Source of the DNA: Ruminococcaceae bacterium UBA1375
Lineage (GTDB): Bacteria > Bacillota > Clostridia > Oscillospirales > Ruminococcaceae
Length of the DNA: 35,833 nucleotides
Reading direction: 5' to 3'
Assembly: GCA_002305795.1 (NCBI GenBank)
Contig: DBRF01000005.1
Location: forward strand, 7,053-42,885
The notes beneath the pieces are model-generated. The model saw nothing but the letters and a program-made list of their open reading frames with translations, was not told the origin of the DNA and ran no database searches. This document shows, piece after piece, positions 30,461 to 35,833 of this stretch; position 1 is the stretch's first letter; each line of letters opens with the position of its first letter. A program made the translations under genes and the position numbers.

Positions 30461-30644
30461 GGCTGGATATGCTACACTCCGGAGTATTTTTCAAAAAACC
30501 TAAGGTATCCTGATGAATTTTTGAAAAATTTTGTCGATTCCATTTTCCCCGCCGGAGGATTTTGCCGGGGATGAATATCGTTTCCCCAACGGGCAAACAC
30601 TATCCCTACATTCTTATTGCAATGCTCGTCAGGAGGGACAACCT

Positions 30645-31313
30645 ATGAAACATTCCACAAAAAGCCGGATCGGGTTTTCGGCAGCTTTAGGTGCAGCGAT
30701 TCTGGCGGTAGGGGCGGCGGTGCTGTTCGGAGTATACGGCACTTCCCTGCTGCTGGAAGAGCCCCAGACCGAGATCCAGGAGGAAACTCCCCAAACCCAA
30801 CAGCCCCAGACCCAGCAGACCCAGATCCAGGCGGAAGAAATTCCCGTGGAACAAACCCAACAGCCAGAAGAAGAGGTGCCGGTGACCCAATCCCAGTCTC
30901 TGGTGTACGCCATGCCTTTGGAGGGCGAAGTGGTCAACCCCTTCTCCGGGGGCGAACTGGTGAAAAACATTACCTTAAAAGAATGGCGCACCCACGACGG
31001 CGCCGACCTGGCCGCCGCAGAAGGCACTCCGGTGAAGGCCATTGCCGACGGCACGGTGGTGGAGCTGGAAGAGGACCCCTTGTGGGGTGTGTGCGTAGCC
31101 GTCTCCCACAGCGACGGGGCGGTATCCTATTATATGGGAATCAGCGCCAATGTGGAAGTGAGTGTGGATGACACCGTCACCCTGGGCCAGACCATCGGGT
31201 ATGTGGGCAACACCGCCCAGATTGAAATCGGCCAGGAAAGTCACCTGCACCTGGGGCTGCGCTCCGGGGAAGAATGGGTGGACCCCATCAGCTATATCCA
31301 GACCCGGAGCTGA
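30645..31313 (+). CDS. M23-family (LytM-like) membrane protein, SpoIIQ-like
   Basis: This 222-residue protein has one membrane helix at about 10-31, a Gln/Pro/Glu/Thr-rich linker (40-85) and an outer M23 peptidase-like domain. Zinc ligands H117 and D121 (THDGAD) and the HxH pair H200/H202 (HLHLG) are present. The catalytic histidine usually in a YAHL motif is absent; the equivalent stretch reads SYYMGIS. This resembles SpoIIQ, the forespore half of the sporulation channel, whose domain may bind rather than cut peptidoglycan. AGGAGGG fixes the ATG at 30645; the frame is open to 30531. It stands alone between divergent serC and pheA. The M23 call is firm, SpoIIQ a reasonable guess. Confidence 0.83.
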   Translation: MKHSTKSRIGFSAALGAAILAVGAAVLFGVYGTSLLLEEPQTEIQEETPQTQQPQTQQTQIQAEEIPVEQTQQPEEEVPVTQSQSLVYAMPLEGEVVNPFSGGELVKNITLKEWRTHDGADLAAAEGTPVKAIADGTVVELEEDPLWGVCVAVSHSDGAVSYYMGISANVEVSVDDTVTLGQTIGYVGNTAQIEIGQESHLHLGLRSGEEWVDPISYIQTRS

Positions 31314-31320
31314 TCCCGCC

Positions 31321-31349
31321 TTGCTTTTTTCCTTCCGGTATGCTATCTT
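31321..31349 (+). promoter_or_regulatory. Promoter of pheA
   Basis: TTGCTT (31321-31326), 17 bp, TATCTT (31344-31349), just after the M23 gene. Confidence 0.6.
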
Positions 31350-31381
31350 AAAAGCAGAAAATAAGGGAAGGATGTCAGGCC

Positions 31382-32230
31382 ATGAAGGGAAAAATGGCGG
31401 TGCTGGGTCCGGCGGGGACCTTCAGTGAAAGTGCGGCAAGGGCGTATCTGAAGCGGGAGGGGCTGGATTTGGAGCTTTCCTTCTATCCTACCATCGACGA
31501 AACTGCCGATGCAGTGGGGGCGGAGTGTTGCTGCGGGCTGCTGCCTTTGGAAAACACCTTGGACGGGTACGTCCAGGGGACCCTGGATCTGCTGCTGGAA
31601 AAGGATTTCACCGCCCTGGGGGAGATCCGGGTGCCGGTGCAGTTTGCCTTAGTGGCCAACGTCCGCCGTCCAGAGGAGATCCGCACCGTCTATGTGCAAT
31701 TTAAAGCCCAGGGGCAGTGCCGCCACGCCCTGCACCAGCTGGCCGGGGCGCAGGTGATCAACACCCACAGCAACACCCAGTCCTTTGAGCTGGTCCAGCG
31801 GGGAATCCCCGGGGAAGGGGCCATTATCCCGGTGCATCTTCTGGAGCAGTGCCGCTGCCCTTATGTGCAGCAGGACGTCACCGACGCCAAGGCCAACGCC
31901 ACAAGGTTTCTGGCGGTAAAGCCCAAGGGAGAACCCGCCAAGCTGGAACCGGGACAGACGGTGAAGATGCCCCTTTACGTCCTGCCCAGCGTGGACCATC
32001 CCGGGGTGCTGTTTGAGATTTTAAGCGCCTTCACCATCAGCCGGATCAACCTGGTGTCCATCATGTCCCGTCCCACCAAGATGAAGATGGGAACCTATAA
32101 CTTTTATCTGGAGCTGTCCTCCAAGGCGGAGGATGCAGAAAAGATCGCCATGACCCTGACCTTGATCAACAACGTCCACCGGGTCAAGAGCCTGGGGCTT
32201 TATCCCCTGCACCAGCCGGAAGGAGCCTAA
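31382..32230 (+). CDS. pheA: Prephenate dehydratase PheA
   Basis: This enzyme converts prephenate to phenylpyruvate for phenylalanine synthesis. The 282 residues form a stand-alone dehydratase without a chorismate mutase part: LGPAGTFSE (8-16), LPLENTLDGYV (54-64), the catalytic Thr-Arg-Phe at 174-176, then a C-terminal ACT domain from about 197. In that domain the motif usually written ESRP, which helps bind phenylalanine, reads MSRP (228-231), and the GALV motif reads GVLF; feedback control may be changed. GGAAGG lies upstream at a somewhat long spacing. It is monocistronic, with its stop codon in the terminator loop. Confidence 0.93.
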   Translation: MKGKMAVLGPAGTFSESAARAYLKREGLDLELSFYPTIDETADAVGAECCCGLLPLENTLDGYVQGTLDLLLEKDFTALGEIRVPVQFALVANVRRPEEIRTVYVQFKAQGQCRHALHQLAGAQVINTHSNTQSFELVQRGIPGEGAIIPVHLLEQCRCPYVQQDVTDAKANATRFLAVKPKGEPAKLEPGQTVKMPLYVLPSVDHPGVLFEILSAFTISRINLVSIMSRPTKMKMGTYNFYLELSSKAEDAEKIAMTLTLINNVHRVKSLGLYPLHQPEGA

Positions 32231-32248
32231 CCGCTCCTTTCGGTTTTT
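32216..32248 (+). terminator. Terminator overlapping the pheA stop codon
   Basis: CCGGAAGGAGC (32216-32226) pairs with GCTCCTTTCGG (32233-32243), 11 bp with one G-U pair, followed by TTTTT. The pheA TAA (32228-32230) is in the loop. Confidence 0.9.
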
Positions 32249-32328
32249 CTGTTAGGCGGGTACAATGCCCTTCCTTTCCCGGAAAACGGCGAGCGGCAAA
32301 AGGGTTTTGATGAATTCACCGAAAAGGA

Positions 32329-32357
32329 TTGAATTTTTGGTGAAAAACCTGTATAAT
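32329..32357 (+). promoter_or_regulatory. Promoter of the decarboxylase gamma-beta genes
   Basis: TTGAAT (32329-32334), 17 bp, TATAAT (32352-32357). Confidence 0.8.
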
Positions 32358-32424
32358 GATTGCGATAGCTGCCTTCCGCCGGGAAGAGTAGCAAAAATCC
32401 CACAAGAAGGAGCGAACCGAACGA

Positions 32425-32850
32425 ATGGAAGAGATTACATGGGGCAACACCCTATCTGTAGTGCTCACCGGTCTGGTGGTTGTGTTTGCAGCCCTGGTGA
32501 TCCTGATCTTTTTAGTTTGGCTGATGGGCAAAATTTTTATCGCCATCGGAAACAAAAAAAACAAGGAACAGGAACAGCAAAAACAGGATGCCCGCCGTCA
32601 GGCTCAGCAGGCCATGGCTGACCAGGCCAAGGCAGATCAGGTTAAGACAGAGCAGGCCGGAACAGGCCAAATTGAGGAAGGCATTCCCCCGGAAGTGGTG
32701 GCGGCAATTTCCGCCGCCGTGGCTGTGGTGATGGAAGAAAGCGCCCCTGGCGCCGCCTACACCATCCAGCGGGTGCAGCGGGCCGGCGTTGGCCGTTCTG
32801 CCTGGGGCAATGCAGGGCTGGCGGCGCAGCTTTCCCCCTTTGACCGCTGA
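32425..32850 (+). CDS. oadG: Sodium-pump decarboxylase gamma subunit (OadG family)
   Basis: This 141-residue subunit has one N-terminal membrane helix (about 10-36, SVVLTGLVVVFAALVILIFL), a charged Gln/Lys-rich middle (43-78) and a C-terminal segment EEGIPPEVVAAISAAVAVVM ending in Gly/Ala-rich sequence. It is the small subunit that holds membrane-bound, biotin-dependent decarboxylases together and binds the carboxyltransferase. The substrate depends on the alpha subunit (oxaloacetate, methylmalonyl-CoA or glutaconyl-CoA), which is not in the window. AAGAAGGAGCG lies about 12 bp before the ATG. The beta subunit gene follows 29 bp later. Confidence 0.85.
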   Translation: MEEITWGNTLSVVLTGLVVVFAALVILIFLVWLMGKIFIAIGNKKNKEQEQQKQDARRQAQQAMADQAKADQVKTEQAGTGQIEEGIPPEVVAAISAAVAVVMEESAPGAAYTIQRVQRAGVGRSAWGNAGLAAQLSPFDR

Positions 32851-32879
32851 TTTTGCCGGAAAGTGAGGTTTTTTGATTC

Positions 32880-34145
32880 ATGATTGATACATTTCTTACG
32901 TCTATTACCGAACTGGCAAGGACATCCGGTATCGCCCAGCTCTTCACTATGGACGGGCTGTTGAACCTGGCTATGATCGCCATTGCCTGCGTGCTGCTGT
33001 ATCTGGCCATTGCCAAGCAGTACGAGCCGCTTCTGCTGCTGCCCATCGCTTTCGGTATGCTGCTGGTAAACCTGCCCCTGGGGGCTGTCATGGACCCGCC
33101 CACCACGGTGATTAAACCGCTGACGGATGAGATTCAGGAATCCGCACAATATGCCATGATAGAACTGCAAGATGCGGCAGGCAACCTGTTAAACGGCTTC
33201 TATCAGGACAAAAACGCTTCGGTCAGCGGCGGCCTTTTGTACTACCTCTACCAAGGGGTGAAGCTGGGCATTTATCCGCCGTTGATTTTCCTGGGCATCG
33301 GCACCATGACCGATTTCGGTCCTCTGATTGCCAACCCCAAATCCTTCCTGTTGGGCGCTGCCGCTCAGCTGGGCATTTTCGTTACCTTCATCGGTGCGGT
33401 ATGCTTGGGCTTTAACTACCAAGAAGCCGCTTCCATCGGCATCATCGGCGGCGCAGATGGCCCCACTGCCATTTACACCACCGGTATGCTGGCGCCCCAC
33501 CTGTTAGGGCCCATCGCCGTGGCGGCCTACTCCTACATGGCTTTGGTGCCGGTGATCCAGCCGCCCATTATGCGCTTGCTCACTACCAAGAAGGAACGGT
33601 CGGTTGTGATGAAACAGCTCCGTCCCGTTTCCAAGGTGGAACGGATCTTCTTCCCAGTGGTGGTTACCTTGATTGTCTGCCTGATGGTTCCCAGTGCAAC
33701 CCCCCTGATCGGTATGCTGATGCTGGGCAATCTGATGCGGGAATCCGGCGTGGTGGACCGCTTGGTGAAGACCGCCCAGAACGAACTCATGAATATTATC
33801 ACCATCTTCCTGGGGGTCACCGTTGGGGCTACCGCCACGGCGGAAAACTTCCTCAACCTCCAGACCCTGGGCATCCTGGCGTTGGGCCTGTGCGCCTTCT
33901 CCATCGGCACTGCCGGCGGCGTGCTGTTCGGCAAGCTGATGTACCTGTTCAGCGGCGGCAAGGTCAACCCGCTGATCGGTTCTGCCGGTGTGTCCGCCGT
34001 TCCCATGGCCGCTCGTGTGTCCCAGAAGGTGGGGGCGGAAACCAACCCCACAAACTTCCTGCTGATGCACGCCATGGGCCCCAACGTGGCCGGCGTCATC
34101 GGTTCCGCAGTGGCAGCCGGTGTGCTGATCGCCATCTTCAAATAA
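32880..34145 (+). CDS. oadB: Sodium-ion-translocating decarboxylase beta subunit
   Basis: The beta subunit decarboxylates carboxybiotin and uses the energy to export Na+. The 421-residue membrane protein has about nine to eleven helices. The key aspartate lies in GIIGGADGPTAIY, and the C-terminal NPLIGSAGVSAVPMAARV and NPTNFLLMHAMGPNVAG match the family. An additional stretch of some 50 residues (about 65-115, between helix 2 and YLYQGVKLGIYPPLIFLG) makes it longer than many OadB proteins. The ribosome site GTGAGG is somewhat distant. Membrane partners need a carboxyltransferase and a biotin carrier encoded elsewhere. A strong terminator follows. Confidence 0.93.
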   Translation: MIDTFLTSITELARTSGIAQLFTMDGLLNLAMIAIACVLLYLAIAKQYEPLLLLPIAFGMLLVNLPLGAVMDPPTTVIKPLTDEIQESAQYAMIELQDAAGNLLNGFYQDKNASVSGGLLYYLYQGVKLGIYPPLIFLGIGTMTDFGPLIANPKSFLLGAAAQLGIFVTFIGAVCLGFNYQEAASIGIIGGADGPTAIYTTGMLAPHLLGPIAVAAYSYMALVPVIQPPIMRLLTTKKERSVVMKQLRPVSKVERIFFPVVVTLIVCLMVPSATPLIGMLMLGNLMRESGVVDRLVKTAQNELMNIITIFLGVTVGATATAENFLNLQTLGILALGLCAFSIGTAGGVLFGKLMYLFSGGKVNPLIGSAGVSAVPMAARVSQKVGAETNPTNFLLMHAMGPNVAGVIGSAVAAGVLIAIFK

Positions 34146-34157
34146 GCTACCACTTTA

Positions 34158-34190
34158 CAAGCCGGTGTTTTTTCACCGGCTTGTTTTTTT
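34158..34190 (+). terminator. Strong terminator after the beta subunit gene
   Basis: CAAGCCGGTG/CACCGGCTTG, a perfect 10-bp stem with a six-T loop, followed by seven T. Confidence 0.97.
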
Positions 34191-34208
34191 AAAAAAGGAG
34201 TGTTTTTC

Positions 34209-35021
34209 ATGATCATTGATTTTCACACCCATATTTTCCCAGACACATTAGCAGTCAAAACCATCCCCATGCTGGCTCAGCGCAGCCACACCCAGCCCCA
34301 TACCGACGGCACCGCCGCCGGGCTGCTGGGGCACATGGAGGAGTCTGGGGTGGACGTCAGCGTGGTGCTGCCGGTAGTGACGGCGCCCCGACAGTTTGAC
34401 TCTATCAATCGCTTTGCCGCCCAAATCAATGAACAGGAATCCAAAAAATCCTCCGGGCCCCGGCTGCTCTCCTTTGGCGGCATCCATCCGGACAATGACA
34501 ACCCCAAGGCCCTGCTGCGGCAGCTGAAGGAGCAGGGATTTTTGGGCATTAAGCTCCACCCGGATTACCAGGGGGTGTTTATCAACGACATCCGCAACCT
34601 GCGGATACTGGAAGCGGCGGCGGAACTGGATTTGATTGTGACCATCCACGCCGGGGTGGACATCGGCCTGCCGGAGCCGGTACACTGTCCCCCGGACAAG
34701 ATGCGGGAAGTGTTCAAGCAGATCCCCTACTCCAAAATCGTGTTGGCCCACACCGGCGGCTGGCAGCAGTGGGATATGGTGGAGGAATATCTGGTGGATC
34801 TGCCTCTGTACTTCGATCTGTCCTTCAGCCTGCCCTTTCTTTCCGGCCAGCAGATGATGCGCATTCTCACTGCCCACACCCCCCAGCGCTGTCTCTTTGC
34901 CACCGACAGCCCCTGGGGTAACCAGGCCGATACTTTAAGGCGTCTGAAAGAGCTGCCCCTGCCGGAAGGCTGGCTGGACCAGCTGTGCAGCGGCACTGCC
35001 AAAACGCTCTTGGGCTGGTAA
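34209..35021 (+). CDS. Amidohydrolase_2-family metal-dependent hydrolase
   Basis: This 270-residue TIM-barrel enzyme has metal-binding H6 and H8 in DFHTH, then FGGIHPD, LGIKLHPDYQG, a histidine in VTIHAG, another in VLAHTGG, and the aspartate in LFATDSPWG. That set matches Amidohydrolase_2 (PF04909), a family of hydrolases and decarboxylases acting on small molecules. The actual substrate is unknown. The ATG at 34209 was chosen because AAAAAGGAG lies 8 bp upstream; a GTG at 34200 is too near that site. The upstream terminator at 34158-34190 ends just before the ribosome site, so some transcription may come through it; no separate promoter is visible. Confidence 0.87.
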   Translation: MIIDFHTHIFPDTLAVKTIPMLAQRSHTQPHTDGTAAGLLGHMEESGVDVSVVLPVVTAPRQFDSINRFAAQINEQESKKSSGPRLLSFGGIHPDNDNPKALLRQLKEQGFLGIKLHPDYQGVFINDIRNLRILEAAAELDLIVTIHAGVDIGLPEPVHCPPDKMREVFKQIPYSKIVLAHTGGWQQWDMVEEYLVDLPLYFDLSFSLPFLSGQQMMRILTAHTPQRCLFATDSPWGNQADTLRRLKELPLPEGWLDQLCSGTAKTLLGW

Positions 35022-35033
35022 TAAGGGCAGGAT

Positions 35034-35062
35034 TTGACAAAAGAAACGGTTTTTGATACAAT
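35034..35062 (+). promoter_or_regulatory. Promoter of the Ser/Gln/Gly-rich protein gene
   Basis: TTGACA (35034-35039), 17 bp, TACAAT (35057-35062). Confidence 0.88.
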
Positions 35063-35092
35063 AAATCCAGTTTACAGGAAGGGGTTCTGGGT

Positions 35093-35584
35093 ATGTCTAA
35101 AACAGGAAAATGGAAGATCATCATGGCTGTGGCCATCGTCGGCATTGTAGCGGCGCTGGTGGTGCTGATTTGCTTTTTGGCACTGTCCCAGTCTTCTCAG
35201 GACACCCAGAGCGGCGTTTCCCAAAGCAGTCAGCTGACCAGCAGCGTCAGCGGCACCCAGGGGGAAGAGTCTGCTCTTTCTAGCAGCCAAGATAAGACAA
35301 CCGGCGAGGAAGAAGACGGCACGGAGCAGCAAAGCCAGGGCAGCACCGGCAGCTCCGCTCAGAGTGCTTCCCAGGGCGCCCAAGGTGCAGAGGGCGGTGA
35401 GGGCAGTATCTCCTCCCAAACCACCACCGGCAGCTCTGCGTCCCAAAACGGCGACGATACCGCTGGCGGGGAGGACAGCGGCGAGGAAGGCAGCGCTTCC
35501 CAGGGGGGGGAAGCACCTCCAGCCGGGTGGGCAACCTCACCGTTATTGAGGGGGATCCCGACGGCGGCGAATGGGGTCCATTGA
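35093..35584 (+). CDS. Membrane-anchored Ser/Gln/Gly-rich protein, probably frameshifted
   Basis: As read, 163 residues: a short basic start (SKTGKWK), a membrane helix at about 9-32, then a low-complexity outer region rich in Ser, Gln, Gly, Glu and Thr. I recognise no domain. Promoter and GGAAGGGG site are good. Near 35502-35511 the sequence has eight G in a row. Beyond it the current frame becomes unlike the rest (APPAGWATSPLLRG), while the frame reached by adding one G continues GSTSSRVGNLTVIEGDPDGG and stops at 35587-35589. So the intact protein is probably two residues longer with an acidic, Gly-rich end. The cause may be a sequencing error, a slippage mutation or phase variation. Confidence 0.75.
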   Translation: MSKTGKWKIIMAVAIVGIVAALVVLICFLALSQSSQDTQSGVSQSSQLTSSVSGTQGEESALSSSQDKTTGEEEDGTEQQSQGSTGSSAQSASQGAQGAEGGEGSISSQTTTGSSASQNGDDTAGGEDSGEEGSASQGGEAPPAGWATSPLLRGIPTAANGVH

Positions 35585-35652
35585 TGTAAAAAGCAATTTC
35601 TGCGGGGCAGAAAGCAGAAAAGAAGCCAATGTATTTTTTTGAAAAAAAGGTG

Positions 35653-35681
35653 TTGACAAGGAAAGTTTGATTTGGTATAAT
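35653..35681 (+). promoter_or_regulatory. Consensus promoter of the tRNA cluster
   Basis: Perfect TTGACA (35653-35658), 17 bp, perfect TATAAT (35676-35681), about 23 bp from the expected start of transcription to tRNA-Gly. A small TTTCTGC/GCAGAAA hairpin (near 35592-35608) lies upstream without a T run. Confidence 0.93.
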
Positions 35682-35710
35682 ACCACTGTTGCCAAGAGGA
35701 AAGGGCAGAT

Positions 35711-35785
35711 GCGGGTGTAGTTCAATGGCTAGAATCCCAGCCTTCCAAGCTGGTTGTGTGGGTTCGATTCCCATCACCCGCTCCA
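35711..35785 (+). tRNA. tRNA-Gly(UCC)
   Basis: A complete cloverleaf starting GCGGGTGTAG, with anticodon stem CCAGC/GCTGG around CTTCCAA (anticodon TCC), T arm GGGTTCGATTCCC and an encoded CCA end. It reads GGA (and GGG by wobble). Confidence 0.96.
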
Positions 35786-35789
35786 ATAT

Positions 35790-35833
35790 GCGCCCATAGC
35801 TCAGCTGGATAGAGCAACTGCCTTCTAAGCAGT
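35790..35833 (+). tRNA. tRNA-Arg(UCU), cut by the window end
   Basis: It begins GCGCCCATAGCTCAGCTGG, has the D loop TGGATAGAGCA and the anticodon stem ACTGC/GCAGT around CTTCTAA (anticodon TCT). The variable loop, T arm and acceptor 3' side lie beyond the window. It is 4 bp after tRNA-Gly and shares its transcript. Confidence 0.92.

Noticed and set aside
1..35833. CRISPR array, insertion sequence, prophage or rRNA
   Set aside because: No regularly spaced repeats, no transposase or phage proteins and no rRNA sequence were seen; the only repeats are those listed.

Overview
The window looks like chromosome from a spore-forming, anaerobic, GC-rich member of the Clostridia, most likely Oscillospirales (Ruminococcaceae/Oscillospiraceae). 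This rests on two CotF-like spore coat genes, a CwlD-like germination amidase, a SpoIIQ-like M23 protein, rubrerythrin, parts of a sodium-pumping decarboxylase, strong AGGAGG-type ribosome sites, TTGACA/TATAAT promoters spaced 17 bp, and many hairpin-plus-T-run terminators. The species call is inference.

Layout. 1-8.5 kb: a VanZ-like membrane protein (+), then a long leftward block of methyltransferase, CwlD-like amidase, deoD, HD-domain hydrolase, short-chain dehydrogenase, a 51-residue membrane peptide with its own promoter and terminator, queT behind a probable preQ1-I riboswitch, rubrerythrin, an HSL-type esterase, and a zinc-ribbon/membrane/FHA protein. 8.6-13 kb: a rightward operon for a heterodimeric ABC exporter plus a metallo-beta-lactamase-fold hydrolase, ending in a small repeat cluster. 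13-17 kb: a C39-like lipoprotein (-), recQ (+) and a DUF4367-like anchored protein (-).

17.2-25.4 kb is a leftward purine operon in the order purE-purC-purF-purM-purN-purO-purH(formyltransferase only)-purD. The last two steps to IMP are done by two separate proteins, a stand-alone AICAR transformylase and an archaeal-type PurO cyclohydrolase, instead of fused PurH. Upstream of purE is a leader of about 220 nt with a promoter, a 28-codon ORF with a strong ribosome site, and a terminator whose 5' arm contains the ORF's stop codon: a candidate attenuator. A 164-bp palindromic repeat element sits between purH and purD.

25.5-28 kb is accessory in character: a structured, AT-richer stretch before a ZIP metal transporter, an AT-rich gene-free island with several long inverted repeats, tRNA-Gln(CUG), two spore-coat genes, and a gap holding nested stems and a terminator that looks like an unannotated structured RNA. 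28-35.8 kb: serC-serA (-), an M23 protein, pheA, the gamma and beta subunits of a sodium-ion-translocating decarboxylase, an amidohydrolase, a Ser/Gln/Gly-rich anchored protein that appears frameshifted at a run of eight G, and tRNA-Gly(UCC) followed by a tRNA-Arg(UCU) cut by the window end.

The strongest leads are the purE leader and attenuator, the structured RNA at 27.85-28.01 kb, and the poly-G frameshift. All assignments come from reading the sequence; no database search or folding program was run.
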